A stretch of 64,000 bases of DNA from Nemertoderma westbladi (lineage: Eukaryota > Xenacoelomorpha > Nemertodermatida > Nemertodermatidae): positions 1 to 64,000 of the forward strand of contig JAUCBJ010002961.1 of the NCBI GenBank assembly GCA_032718475.1. The letters are read 5' to 3'. Below are positions 18,633 through 29,536 of this stretch, in pieces. How positions within the stretch are numbered: the stretch's first letter is position 1; each line of letters begins with the position of its first letter. Both the position numbers and the translations under genes were made by a program. The notes under the pieces were generated by a model that had not been told where the DNA came from, searched no databases, and saw nothing but the letters and a program-made list of their open reading frames with translations.

Positions 18633-18756
18633 GTAATTATTCCGAACTTATGCAATTTATATTTAGGTACAAAAGTGAAATTGTTTATATTTAGGTACGA
18701 AAGTATTTGTATTTGTAATTATTTGAATTTATGCAATATTTGAGAGGCAAAGGGTG

Positions 18757-18782
18757 GACGGAAAACTCGCGAGCCTTTCTTA
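18757..18782 (+). repeat. BEL dispersed motif, copy 6 (non-coding)
   Basis: GGAAAACTCGCGAGCCTTTC; shares its upstream GGCAAAGGGTGGAC with copy 5, so the two arose by a longer duplication. Confidence 0.65.
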
Positions 18783-19057
18783 AGATTTCATTTATTTGTA
18801 TTTGTAATTATTTTGAATACTATGCAATTTATATTTTATATAAGGAAGCAGTATTTGTAATTATTTTGAATTTATGCAATATTTGAGAGGCAATAGATTT
18901 ATATTTGGTGAATTTAATTTAGATTTATATTTGGAAATTGTATCTACTTAATTAAAGCCTTAAATATGTATGCTTCAAGTATTTCATAATTTGATTTGTA
19001 ATTATTGGTGAAAACCGTATATTTTATGCACGATAATATCCTGTTTTCATGGAGCGG

Positions 19058-19976
19058 TATAGAATTATATCATCACAAAAGCCGTGAAATTTCAAAATTT
19101 TATTTAGTTGGAATTAATTTGCATTATTTGATAGGTTCATATGTTATAAGATTACATTAAGTTCTCATTTGCATTTGGTATAGCTATTTGTACAACATTA
19201 TTCAAGTGGTTCAGTAGCTCAATTGGTTATGCGTTAGACAATCGTTTGGTAGGTATCGAGTTCAAATCCTAGCAGGTGTAAATTGTTTTTTGTCCTAATT
19301 TTCAACTTATTTGAATCGACCGCTACGATTGAATTGTATCTGCTCAAGGTAGATTAACCAATGTGATTGCAGTTATTTGACAATAACCAATGTCGTGCAA
19401 GTTATGCGTTTGTTGGACCAATAGTTATCTTGAACCTAATCTAGATTTATCTAGATTGTTAGCAGCACTAATTTACTATATAAAGGTGCGTTTGTTCAAT
19501 TAGTTATTCACATATTCCTAGTTATATCACTTTAATTTTATTTCGTAATCTGTTCATTATTTGTAATAAAGTTAGAGTTATTGTTACATCTGTTTTAACA
19601 TGTTTCACCACAGTGAACCCAACTGAGGGACAGATGGCAGGTTAAGCAGCGGGCCGCAGCAGTGAACGGGAGCATCGGCGGAATGTAGAAAGGAGACCAC
19701 CCACAATATTGATTCATAGTTATTCGCCCATCGCCTGAAAGGTAAGACAGCGTTTGATACCTTGCTACCTAAGTGTAAGACCTGAGATCAAAGGTAGACG
19801 TAGTGACACGCTGTGCGCCAAAATTTAAAATTTAGGAACTGTACTGTTTTGATTCTGGTAGAACCCGCGACACCCCTTCACATTCCTACGGGAGAGGAGA
19901 GAAAATAGAGAGAGAATAGATACAAGTACACAGATAGGACACAGGCACACCATTACGGAGCATGTACATTGGTAGG
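19058..19976 (+). repeat. BEL element 3' LTR, left part
   Basis: Matches 2562-3496 of the 5' LTR with scattered substitutions and indels, including a longer TATA box. It includes the tRNA-like segment (19208-19280; A box 19215-19226, B box 19259-19269). It breaks off at GTAGG (19972-19976), the target site of the nested gypsy element. Confidence 0.88.
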
Positions 19977-20126
19977 TATTGGGATCGGAAAATCGGGATG
20001 AATACCAGCTGCATCAGTTTATTAATGGTCGACATACAGAACAGCATATCAAACAATAATATGAACCAACAGACCAACGATCACACCCACCACCTTACAG
20101 CACATCAGTAAATACATAATCTAACA
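19977..20126 (-). repeat. Nested gypsy 3' LTR
   Basis: On the minus strand it runs from TGTTAGATTATG to CCCAATA. The adjacent TTCTTGGGGGAGA (minus strand, 20127-20140) is the polypurine tract. Confidence 0.9.
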
Positions 20127-20197
20127 TCTCCCCCAAGAACAATATAGGAGACATTTGTACTGAAAAAAAAAAATCCAACCACCACCAATAGGTCAGT

Positions 20198-22882
20198 TCA
20201 TTGAACTCCGAATCTTGCTGGTTGCTTGTGAGTTCTCGAACTGCGCCTGGGAAGATCATCAGCGAACTGTACCTGTTTTTGAGGCGTTATGTCATGAAGA
20301 GAAGAGTCATCTGGGATGGAACGCAGATAACGACGATTTCTCCAATACACCCGACCATTGTCTAGTTCTATCCTGTAATCTCGCCTAGTACCACGGGAAA
20401 GGACGATACCAGATTTGTTCCATAGTTTGGAATGTGCACTCTGGATGCAAACTCGGGAACCAATAGGAATCGGGGTTAAGTCGTGAGCATGATCATTATA
20501 ATATGATTCAGTTGCTGAAGACGTTGAAGGACCAGGGATAGGGAATGAATCACCTGCCAGTGTGGACGAATGAGCTGGTATAGTGGAACGGAGGGATCTA
20601 CCGAACAACAGTTGAGCTGGAGACATACCATGTTCTTTAGGAGTATTTCTCCATTCTAGCAAACCACGAACAAAGCAAGTAGAGTTTAGATCTCCTTTGA
20701 CATCTAACTTTTTTATCAATGATTTCCTGGCCTTTACAGCCCCCTCTGCATGGCCATTAGACTGAGGATACTCAGGAGTAGAATACTCAGGGATGATATT
20801 CCATTCGGATAAGAAATCATGATAACATGCTGAATTAAATTGTGTACCACCATCAGAACGAAGGCGTTTTGGAATACCAAAATCTTTGAACCATCCTCGA
20901 AGAGCTGAAATAACTTGAGAGCTGGAAGGATCGGCACGCCAAGAATGAACGCATGGCCACCCAGAATATCTATCGACATAAACCAGGTATGACCAGGTGC
21001 TGAAGTAGAAAAGATCAGCAGAGCAATCCTCCATTGGAAGACATGGATGAGGGTCGCTGTGGAGAGACTCTTTAGGTAAACTTGGTTGATAAAGTTGACA
21101 CTGGAGACAAGAATTGACTATGTTTGTAATATCGCTATTGATACCAGGCCAGAATACAGTTTGCCTAGCTCTCCTCTTAGAACGTTCAATGCCCTGATGA
21201 GCATCATGAAGGTGCTTCAGGACATCCTTGCGGAGGGAAGATGGAATTACAATACGGGAACCTAATAAAAGAAGATTATCTTCACAAGATAACTGATGTC
21301 GCACATTCCAGAATGGGCGTATGTGCACAGAACATTGTGTGGATGTTGAGGGAAATCCAGAAATAACAGCATCCACCAAAGCCATGTAAGAAATATCATC
21401 CTTTGCAGATGATCGGATAGACTCAATATATGAATCCTTGAGATGACTTGGAGCATCAGAGACAACAATTGAGGTAGACATGTGACGAATGACTGCAGAA
21501 ACATGGTCATTGACATCTGTATCACAAAGAATATCCTCTGGAGTAGGATCCGAAACAGGGGCACGGGAAAGTGCATCTGGAATCGAATGTTCACTTCCCT
21601 TTCTCCATGTTGTATTGAAGAAATAAAGGGTGAGTTTCTCTTTAAGACGTTGGATTCGGGGATTGTCTATCATATCCAAAGTATAATTGTTTAGGATAGG
21701 AAGAAGAGGTTTATGGTCAATTACCAACTCGAATGATGGGAGACCCATAAGATACACCTTACACTTCCTAGTAGCCCATACGACGGCTAACAGTTCAAGC
21801 TCTATCATTGCATAACGTGATTCAGTGTCAGTGATGAATCTTGAACCGCACTGAATGAGTTTCCAAAAGCTGTCGTGTTTCTGAAGAAGTGAGAAACCAA
21901 GACCCTTCAAACGTGAAGCATCTGTCTGCAACATTGTAGGCAGCAATGGATCATATTGAGCTAGAATTGGAGGACTTACAAGAGCTTTCTTAACTGCTTG
22001 AAATGCAGTTTCTTGGGGTTCTGACCAACAGAAGACATTTTTAACTTTAAGAAGGTCCCGAAGAGGGCCTGCCTTTTCACTAATAGAGGAAGTGAACTCA
22101 CCTAGTTGGTTCACAAGACCCAAGAAAGATCTAAGTTCAGAAATGTTGGTCGGAACAGGAAAGTCAGCAATAGCATTAAGTTTGGAAGGATTTGCTTGAA
22201 TACCATTACTACTAATCATATATCCTGCGAAGCACACCTCAGGGGTAGCTAATTTGAATTTCGCAGCTTTGAGACTGATCTGGTATTCACGACACCGATC
22301 CAGAACGGCAATAATATGTGCGAGATGACTGTGACTATCGGAAGAATGAATTAGAATGTCATCAACTACTTTAGCAATGCCATCCAATCCCTGTAAAGCT
22401 ATATCACCACAAAGACAAAACACATCTTGTGCTGAAGTTAATCCCATGGGATTCCTAAGAAACTTGAATCGACCCCAAGGGGAAATGAATGTTGTTAAAT
22501 TCTGACTGGATTCATCAAGAGGTATGTGCCAATATCCATCCTTGGCATCTAATGAAGAAAAGAAGCAATCTGATGGAGAAATCGAATTGACAGCCTCACG
22601 AGGAGTAACCGATGGATAATATGGACGTTTAACATGTTTGTTTAGTTTAGTCAAATCAACACAAAGGCGCCAACCGCCTGTTGGTTTAGGAACTACAACA
22701 AGAGGATGGACCCAATCAGTTGGTTCGTTATCCAGAACTGGACAAATAATACCTTGTTCAACCATTTTCTCTAAGCGAGCTTTAGCCCAGTCTCTAATGG
22801 CTAAAGGAAGTTGCCTGGCTGTATGAATAGCATATGGTTGGGCATCATCTTTTAATGAAATGGTCATGGGTGGGCCATTCAT
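20198..22882 (-). CDS. Nested gypsy pol: RT, RNase H, integrase
   Basis: 894 codons from the first ATG after the TAA at 23000; the frame is the same as gag. RT: GWRLCVDLTKLN, FFSSLDAKDGYWHI (first catalytic Asp) and VVDDILIHS (the catalytic box, Val replacing the usual Tyr). RNase H: LQTDASRLKGLGF, IELELLAVVWA and VIDHKPL. Integrase zinc domain: H...H then CLQC. DDE core: SADLFYF, RSDGGTQFNSA and YPQSNGHAEGAVK. A chromodomain is not seen; the C-terminus has a basic tail. All catalytic blocks appear intact. The true pol N-terminus is in the read-through stretch 22883-22999, which is open and in frame. Replication intermediate synthesis and integration are the expected roles. Confidence 0.93.
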   Translation of the reverse strand: MNGPPMTISLKDDAQPYAIHTARQLPLAIRDWAKARLEKMVEQGIICPVLDNEPTDWVHPLVVVPKPTGGWRLCVDLTKLNKHVKRPYYPSVTPREAVNSISPSDCFFSSLDAKDGYWHIPLDESSQNLTTFISPWGRFKFLRNPMGLTSAQDVFCLCGDIALQGLDGIAKVVDDILIHSSDSHSHLAHIIAVLDRCREYQISLKAAKFKLATPEVCFAGYMISSNGIQANPSKLNAIADFPVPTNISELRSFLGLVNQLGEFTSSISEKAGPLRDLLKVKNVFCWSEPQETAFQAVKKALVSPPILAQYDPLLPTMLQTDASRLKGLGFSLLQKHDSFWKLIQCGSRFITDTESRYAMIELELLAVVWATRKCKVYLMGLPSFELVIDHKPLLPILNNYTLDMIDNPRIQRLKEKLTLYFFNTTWRKGSEHSIPDALSRAPVSDPTPEDILCDTDVNDHVSAVIRHMSTSIVVSDAPSHLKDSYIESIRSSAKDDISYMALVDAVISGFPSTSTQCSVHIRPFWNVRHQLSCEDNLLLLGSRIVIPSSLRKDVLKHLHDAHQGIERSKRRARQTVFWPGINSDITNIVNSCLQCQLYQPSLPKESLHSDPHPCLPMEDCSADLFYFSTWSYLVYVDRYSGWPCVHSWRADPSSSQVISALRGWFKDFGIPKRLRSDGGTQFNSACYHDFLSEWNIIPEYSTPEYPQSNGHAEGAVKARKSLIKKLDVKGDLNSTCFVRGLLEWRNTPKEHGMSPAQLLFGRSLRSTIPAHSSTLAGDSFPIPGPSTSSATESYYNDHAHDLTPIPIGSRVCIQSAHSKLWNKSGIVLSRGTRRDYRIELDNGRVYWRNRRYLRSIPDDSSLHDITPQKQVQFADDLPRRSSRTHKQPARFGVQ

Positions 22883-22999
22883 TGGACGAAGTTTGTCATC
22901 TTGGTCAAAAACATCAGAATAAGCCTTTATGAGTTTCTGCTTAACAGTATCCCATTCTGAAGGCGAAGGTTCATCAGAAAGATGGAAGCCAACCTTGAA

Positions 23000-24526
23000 T
23001 TATGTTGTTGGAATTGAGTTTTTAATACCAATAGGTGACATATTAGAAGAATTAGAAGAAGCAACAGACTGAATTTCTGCCACTGGTTCTGGATATGAAC
23101 TTGAAATAATTCCTAGGTTTTGACAAGTATACCATGCCAAAAGAATTCCATTGACTTCTTCACAAATGCAGATAAGCTCATCAGTTGAATATTCACCATA
23201 GGAAATTGTAGTGTGGAGGAGACCAATGCATGAAAGAAGACTACCATTAGCAGCAGAAAGATCATCATGGTCTGGTGGAAGTAAATTTTCTTTGTCAATA
23301 GAAAGTGCCTGAAGAAAATCTAAGCCAGCAACAGTGGCCTCAGCACCAGTATCTGGAGTTGCTTTGAGAGAACCGAATAAATGTCCTGTTGCGATATGAC
23401 AGAAGTTCAGAAATACTTTCGGAGCTTGTCGATTATGACTTCCAACCAAATTGAGGGTGATGCGGCTAATGGGTTTTGTCTTAGGTTTTGAAGATGAATT
23501 CGAATTATTTTGTTTAGACCGACAAACACTGGCAAAGTGGCCTTCCTTGCCACAATTAGAACAATCTTTGTTCCTTGCTGGACAGTCAGCGCGTTTATGG
23601 TCTGTTTTACCACAACCATAACAAACTATAGGGCCAGTAGTTGAAGAATTGTTTCTGGAATTGGATTTAGAAGAATTGTTGCGCCTGGAATTATAAGGCT
23701 TTTTGTTGTGAAAACGAGATTGTCGAGAAGCTTGGTTGATTGAAGGGTTTTTTAAATCCTGAACTCCAGCTTGGGCTGATTCCTCAGACCTACAAAGATT
23801 TACAGCATCTTCAAGCGATGGAAATGGAGTCAATGCAAGAAGTTTAGATCTGGTGTCCTCGCAAGAAATACCACACATAATTCGAGTAGTCAACCGCCGA
23901 TCGAAACAATGACGACATAGATCAGCATCTCGAGCAAGATCTTTAATAGCAACCAGGTAGCTATCAAAATTTTCACTTTGACGTTGTTTCCTATTATCAA
24001 ACTGAACACAATCAAGGGCTATATTCCGTTTACCACGAAAATAACTTTGAATACAATCTATTAACACCTGAACTGTTAAAGGATTATCATGTGTGTCAGG
24101 AGGAATGTCAATAACTTGTTCCAGTGTAGAGCGCATACCTATAGAAAGGTAACTCCTGAAAATACAGATTTGCCTATCCCTAGCCATTCTATCCATCTGA
24201 AATGCAGAATAATAATCCGCCCAAACCGACTTCCAAGTTTCAAATTTTGCTAAACTGAAATCCGGTTCTAAAGCAATTGGTGCTTTAATTTGAAGATTAC
24301 GAGGGGTTGAGTCAGCCTGATGAACTACAGGTTGATATGGTTGACCAAGTAATTGTTGAAATTGATGGGCATTTTGGGCTTGGGATTGTGCTAAGGAATC
24401 AGCCAAATCGCGTTGTGATTTAACTAAAGCATGTAGAAGAGCTGAGGTGGGATCAGGATTACCACGACCAGCCAACTGTTCTCTTAAAACCTCCAGTTCG
24501 GTTTCGAGTTCAGCTTTAGTAGGCAT
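23000..24526 (-). CDS. Nested gypsy gag-protease
   Basis: 508 codons. An N-terminal coiled coil (ELETELEVLREQLAG) is followed by a gag capsid-like region (FETWKSVWADYYSA, then ENFDSYLVAIKDLARDADLC). A basic S/N-rich linker leads to two CCHC knuckles near residues 300-335 (CYGCGKTDHKRADC and CSNCGKEGHFASVC). An aspartic protease has PDTGAEATVAG near residue 391. The frame ends at TAA (23000-23002). Since pol follows in the same frame, a single CAA to TAA change or a readthrough strategy separates the two. The ATG at 24526 is the first in frame after the leader. Confidence 0.92.
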   Translation of the reverse strand: MPTKAELETELEVLREQLAGRGNPDPTSALLHALVKSQRDLADSLAQSQAQNAHQFQQLLGQPYQPVVHQADSTPRNLQIKAPIALEPDFSLAKFETWKSVWADYYSAFQMDRMARDRQICIFRSYLSIGMRSTLEQVIDIPPDTHDNPLTVQVLIDCIQSYFRGKRNIALDCVQFDNRKQRQSENFDSYLVAIKDLARDADLCRHCFDRRLTTRIMCGISCEDTRSKLLALTPFPSLEDAVNLCRSEESAQAGVQDLKNPSINQASRQSRFHNKKPYNSRRNNSSKSNSRNNSSTTGPIVCYGCGKTDHKRADCPARNKDCSNCGKEGHFASVCRSKQNNSNSSSKPKTKPISRITLNLVGSHNRQAPKVFLNFCHIATGHLFGSLKATPDTGAEATVAGLDFLQALSIDKENLLPPDHDDLSAANGSLLSCIGLLHTTISYGEYSTDELICICEEVNGILLAWYTCQNLGIISSSYPEPVAEIQSVASSNSSNMSPIGIKNSIPTT

Positions 24527-25071
24527 ATCTGACTGTTGAATATTAGAGAAATTTCAGGAAATTAAATATCCGAAAAAATTTGAAAAATCCGAAAAGAAAA
24601 AATTTTGCAAAAATGTGCAAAACTTTTGCACGCAAATCAGCCAAAATCTGTAGTTATCGAATACTGGCAGACTGGAATACCGCCTGACTGCTGAATGTGA
24701 ATTGAATAGGTACCGGTAGTTATAATTAGGCTAGCGGGCGTCGCTGCTTACCCCTCACGGCCCCCGGTCGCCGGCGCAAGGTCCTCAGCGCCGATGTAGG
24801 CTACCGTCGTCGCTGTGTTTTTCGCCAACGTAGTAGCTACACAATGACAACGATAACCAGCGCGAGTCACTCCACTGTCCGTCCCAAGGGCTTAGTTTAG
24901 AAGAGTACTGGAGTAGGTACACCACCAGAAGTATAGGTAGGTAGCTAGGCCTAGATCAGAATCAGTAGAGGCGACCGGTAGAATAATGTTGAATTATCTA
25001 ACCTGCTGAATGCGCTGGAATGTCCACCATTTGAATAGGGTTGTAGGAACATCAAGTACATCACTGCGCCA
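24527..25071 (-). other. Nested gypsy leader with tRNA-type primer-binding site
   Basis: Directly after the 5' LTR (minus strand) comes TGGCGCAGTGATG, a typical TGG-starting tRNA primer-binding site. It has no complement within the LTR. The middle (24730-24800) is locally GC-rich. No ORF. Confidence 0.7.
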
Positions 25072-25218
25072 TATTGGGATCGGAAATAAATGAATACCAG
25101 CTGCATCAGTTTATTAATGGTCGACATACAGAACAGCATATCAAACAATAATATGAACCAACAGACCAACGAACACACCCACCACCTTACAGCACATCAG
25201 TAAATACATAATCTAACA
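25072..25218 (-). repeat. Nested gypsy 5' LTR
   Basis: 147 bp, matching 19977-20126. It contains AATAAA in the minus-strand sense (CCATTAATAAACTG). Confidence 0.9.
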
Positions 25219-25223
25219 GTAGG

Positions 25224-26181
25224 GTACATCACAATTGTATGCCTAACTCATTTGCCATGTATAGGTGCGCTGGTGGCTTATTTTGTAGTACAACGGTGTC
25301 CATTACTTGTATTGGAGTCTGTAGGCCAAGAGAAGGTTACCGTGTTTTACCTGAATCAAGATTGTACCGTTCAGGCGGTCGGGCAGTTTATTGTACTAGA
25401 CGCATTACAATTAGGGCTATTTGGGATACTAACACCTACCGTGTCCCTGCCGACATTCTGATAAGAAGTTGCCACGCCCACCTAGGCAACCAAAATTCTA
25501 GATAGGAGACCAGGCTAGCTATTGTAACTGTACGCCTACTGTAGTAAACTAACACATTTCTTCTTAGTATTAGGGACCTGGTAGATTTAAATTGCCGAAT
25601 TCCGGGCGTAGTTAGTAACTTATGCCTGAATTTGAGTCCTGGAAATACACAAAAGGGGAAGGAGCCTTATCATCTGTGAGTATTAGACCTACAGACAGCA
25701 AAATTAGAATATTTGTAAAATGCACACCGGACCCAGTAAATTATATAATGTAGAAGGGATCCAAAACTAAAGTTCGATTATAAAGTTCAACACACACACG
25801 CGTTTAGGAATTATTTACACCTCAAAATATATAAAATAATTTGTCCACATCGCAGTTCGCCCGCTAGTTAGATATTTAGCTAGCAACCCCCACCCCATAT
25901 AAATCACACCGCGGCAAAGTATACGAGCGCCTTAGTCCGTCAGCAAGTCAGCACGATTGTTAGGATTCGCTGCGCGGGATTTTGTATTATCGAAGTTTGT
26001 CCGTTCTTAGACTGTTTTCTGCCTCACCGGTTAACGAGACCGATACTGCAATAGATTCGCTTACTTAGAGTTTACTGTTTTGGTGAGAAGGTTGGATTTA
26101 TGCTTTATGATTCACAGACTTTACAGTAGGATATTGCAGGATTCACATATAGTCGAGATGTGATTTCGGAATCTACAAACA
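25224..26181 (+). repeat. BEL element 3' LTR, right part
   Basis: Resumes the BEL LTR at GTACATCACAATTG and runs to CTACAAACA, followed by the target copy GCACA (26182-26186). The open frames here match those in the 5' LTR and are not genes. Confidence 0.88.
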
Positions 26182-26186
26182 GCACA

Positions 26187-26434
26187 TGTTTATCAAAATA
26201 TAACATTCTACACAAAGACATACTTCTATAGTTCCTCTGCCCTGTCATGAGTACTCACAATGATGCGAGATTGTTTTATAGCAATATATTTTGAAGACAA
26301 CATCTTCAATGGGCGGCGACAACAGATGATAAAGGAAAAAAGCGTTAAAAAAACAGGTGAAAGAAAGGAATATAAAGTGTTCTATCTGTAATCAAACCTG
26401 CATTAAGTAGGAATGGTTTACTCGGCTCATCGGA
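26187..26434. other. Unannotated AT-rich spacer
   Basis: Flank of the BEL insertion; I see nothing in it. Confidence 0.4.
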
Positions 26435-26880
26435 AAAATTGCGCCGCCATAACAACGCCCTATCACCCATATCCATAAGGCCGCCAGAGCACTAATGCAC
26501 AAGATCGTTCAAGGAAAGTTCCTCACGTCGAAAGCTATGTCCTACAAAGCGGAGGCGGCTCTGTTCAAGCACCAAGGTTGGGGGACCATGATACACCTCG
26601 ATGTTGCATAGGGTCTGCCTGAAGATATGTGCATTATTCTTGACAAAATAAACCCGGATTACAATTAATTATAGTACAGTATATGTGCAAACCGGATAAT
26701 TTGTTTTCCTCGGAAGTTTGAGCCCAGCATGGGTTCCAATGTACGAGAACTGGTTCGACAGCTGCTCCAAATGATCGAACTTTATGATTCCGAGGTTTTC
26801 TATGTGACTTCCAAATCCCGGACAGCCCATACATCCTTCCGGATGAATGATCGAAGTCACCACAACACAACAAGCTCAAG
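26435..26880 (-). pseudogene. Decayed LINE 3' fragment (same family as 45613-50200)
   Basis: Follows the C-terminal coding part of the LINE at 45690-46250 block by block: GCCGCCATAACAACGCCCTA, the GCAAAGCGGAGGCG block, ACAAAATAAACCCGG, GAGCCCAGCATGG and GTGACTTCCAAATCC. It carries many substitutions and indels. It ends upstream at CTCAAG (26875-26880), the same hexamer at which the 46248 copy is truncated. Confidence 0.65.
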
Positions 26881-29437
26881 TATGTTGAAAATTGGAAATC
26901 ACTCAATTATTCTTGTGCAGGTCCTTAGCTGATAATATGTACCTACCTACCTGTCTATTCAATCTCACTCTGGTCTCGACCAGGGGTCCTGCTGTCTGTA
27001 AATCCAGTCCAGGGTTTAGTCTGGAGTCTACCAGAGGAGTGTCAATGAAAGAATGGTTTTGTGGTTACCTTGTATATTTAACTCAATATAGCAAAGTACG
27101 TTGAGGATAGTGTAAATATCATACCAATAAGTCAAATACACCGATAGGGGTTTGTAAGTACTGCAAAATCACCTCGACGAGAGAGAGGTGATATTTGAAG
27201 TAGCTAATCAATCCACCAATAAACACCATCTAACCAATATAATCAATATTGACAACATCTGACTAAACTGTTATTAACACCTTGGCCATCTTCACCCTAT
27301 TCCAAGAGCAATAAGGGGCACTTTCCCCCCTAGTATATCAATAAAAAAAATATATCCCCACTTTGGGCCTAATCCTGCGATCTAATTTTTCTCACCTCAA
27401 CTCAAGTACATATTCTAATACTATCAAAATCAAGACTCCCCCCGATGCCTTACTCATCTTTTTTTTTATTATACCATATTATGTTGACTGTCCAATGTTT
27501 CATTACCATTAGTTTCTCAATAATTGTGAAAATAAAATTATGATTAACCATTAACTAATGGTTAATCATAATCATATAAAGTTCTTTTCTACTCCTGTAA
27601 AGTAATAATATTCAAATATTCCTAGAATTATATCATTTATATTATATATTATATCAGTTAGATCACCTCTCCTGATGTTCCTTAAAGTAATAGAAACCGA
27701 GATTAATGCAATGTCTGTTGTTTCTTCGATACGTTATCTTGCCCCCTGCTGCGAATGATTCATCTGAAATATTATCATAGCATTCTGAGACATTATGTCC
27801 CCAGGATACGCCATCGCCGTCCATCGCCTATTCAATCGCCTATTCAATCAGTTACATGCTGCCAGTAAATGATCAAGTCCACCGCAATATACATATTATG
27901 TCAACCCTGTCTCCTTAGCTATGTAGGTTAACTTGATATGGTGTAGGTAGACAGACTCCCACAAAATCCACACCCTGGATTCGAATACCATTGATCTAAA
28001 TTGTGTTCCCTTGTGGGTCTCCCATCTTCTGTGGTTTCTTTATATAATACAATGCTGGTCTCCCATGACTTCTCCCATGTACTTCTTTCTCCATTTGTGC
28101 TACTTTAACAGCTGATTATAGTCTGATTTATAACTTCCTGTAAGTTCAACTCGAATTAATTTTGCCATCTTTCCCTATCAAATATTTACTATTTGTTCCA
28201 ACATTACAAATTTATGTATATAATGCGATTCATCTTGTTTTAATTCCATGTAGCCCTACTCTCGTTTCCGTATCTATTCCGTATCTGTTGCATCACTAAT
28301 ATTCCCTTTCCAAGGTCCCTCATTCCATCCGGTAATAATTTACCACAATATCGGTTTGGTTGGTTATAGTATGCGTTGCGTTGCTGTACTAATTTACTTG
28401 CTACATGCCATAGTCACACTGATTGTTCTCATCGTGTGTCTTTTCTACTCAGTGACTGACTTAACAATAATATAGATTTCTCGTTGAAATATAGACTCGA
28501 TCCCATCTGTCTCTTAAGAGCTGCTCTGTAGTTAAATTATTTATATTTATTAATTCCAGGAATTACTTATTCTTCCCTTTGTATCCTTTCCTCACTCTCC
28601 CGTTTCGCATGATGCTGTTTTCACTATTTGCATCCGAAAAGAGTCTCCATTAAAGGACTTAAAACCGGTGGACTCCCGACTTCTGGATTATCCACCATTC
28701 CCGGTATTTGCTGCCGATTGTGCCTGTACCATTGCTGTTTCAATAGCAATGGTAACTTACATTGTCGCACTTACATTATCACTTACACTCAAAGTTGTTG
28801 AAATACATCTCTCATTGACACCATTCTGCTCCATTCATACCATTCTGCTGCTCACCTTACTCAGACAGATTGGGGATTTTGAGCTCCTTATTATCCATCA
28901 CATCTAAATGCAATTCACTCGTGTCGGATGTATATTTATGTATATTTATGTCATTTATATATTATATATATTATATTTCACTGCCATCAACGTTCTAAAC
29001 CTCCTGCATCAGGAGCTGGTGAAACGTGACGTCGATGCCACTCAACACAAAGCAGCTGCCTACATGCTACACTCTCACAACTCATGTTGTTAATGGAATC
29101 CTCAGGACTTAATCCCTCGGATTCCAACTCTGGAGGACTGTGTCTTAGTAAACTTTCTTCCTCACTTATGAATTATTTTAAATAAGTGGTAATTTATAAA
29201 TGAGATATATAATTAACTGTCCTGGTTGCATTGTTGTTGTGTTCTCGAACATCTTGTCAATTTCGTGTCATAGTTCCTTTAGAATCTGGTCCTTCATGGC
29301 CATCCTTGTGTCGGGGTGGTTGTCGTTTGTGGTTTACTCCTTGATGCTAGATGCCCATTGTTAGGGTCTATTGGAGGTAGACTACTGTAGCTCTGCTGAT
29401 GGAACTATAGTCTATGGAGAGCGGTGGTTGAAACATA
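26881..29437. other. AT-rich region without recognisable genes
   Basis: Short open frames at 26892, 28668 and 28908 show no domain, no codon bias and low complexity. The region includes a perfect palindrome at 27537-27572, described separately. Confidence 0.4.
27537..27572. repeat. Perfect inverted repeat, 17-bp arms
   Basis: ATTATGATTAACCATTA, two bases AC, then its exact reverse complement. Confidence 0.85.
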
Positions 29438-29461
29438 CCCCCCCCCCCCCCCCCCCCCCCC
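29438..29461. repeat. Poly-C tract, 24 bp
   Basis: Uninterrupted C run. Confidence 0.95.
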
Positions 29462-29536
29462 ATTGCCCACTCGAATGGACCTCCTGGTTGTAACTAGGAA
29501 GAGCGCTAGCATACCCCCTGCAGGGCAAGGTTGCTC

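Larger units (their letters stand above)
18408..19057 (+). other. BEL 3' untranslated region with polypurine tract
   Basis: AT-rich. It contains motif copies 5 and 6, each within a longer duplication that starts GGCAAAGGGTGGACGGAA, a 16-bp repeat array, and a purine-rich TGGAGCGG (19050-19057) just before the 3' LTR, the expected place of the polypurine tract. Confidence 0.5.
19977..25218 (-). mobile_element. Ty3/gypsy LTR retrotransposon nested in the BEL 3' LTR, near-intact
   Basis: Target duplication GTAGG at 19972-19976 and 25219-25223. LTRs at 25072-25218 (5', minus strand) and 19977-20126 (3'). They are about 150 bp and nearly identical: one clear substitution in the shared part and a small difference near one end. 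Minus-strand order is LTR, leader, gag with two zinc knuckles and protease, RT, RNase H, integrase, LTR. The only evident lesion is one in-frame TAA between protease and RT. The insertion is recent and much younger than its BEL host. The RT and integrase style resembles mag-like gypsy elements, but I cannot place the clade firmly. Confidence 0.93.
2562..26181 (+). mobile_element. Giant BEL/Pao LTR retrotransposon, with a gypsy element nested in its 3' LTR
   Basis: Two copies of a 1.9-kb LTR (2562-4456, and 19058-19976 plus 25224-26181) enclose a 14.6-kb internal region. The target duplication GCACA is at 2557-2561 and 26182-26186; the exact boundary is ambiguous by one base. The internal order is gag (coiled coil, DUF1759-like, zinc knuckles), aspartic protease, RT, RNase H, integrase and a DUF5641-like tail, which is the BEL/Pao order. 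A third reading frame (14685-18407) then lies between integrase and 3' LTR. Without the nested element it would be about 18.4 kb, well above the 6-10 kb usual for the clade. The two LTRs differ by substitutions and short indels, and gag-pol carries several frame breaks, so this copy is probably no longer autonomous. Confidence 0.9.
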
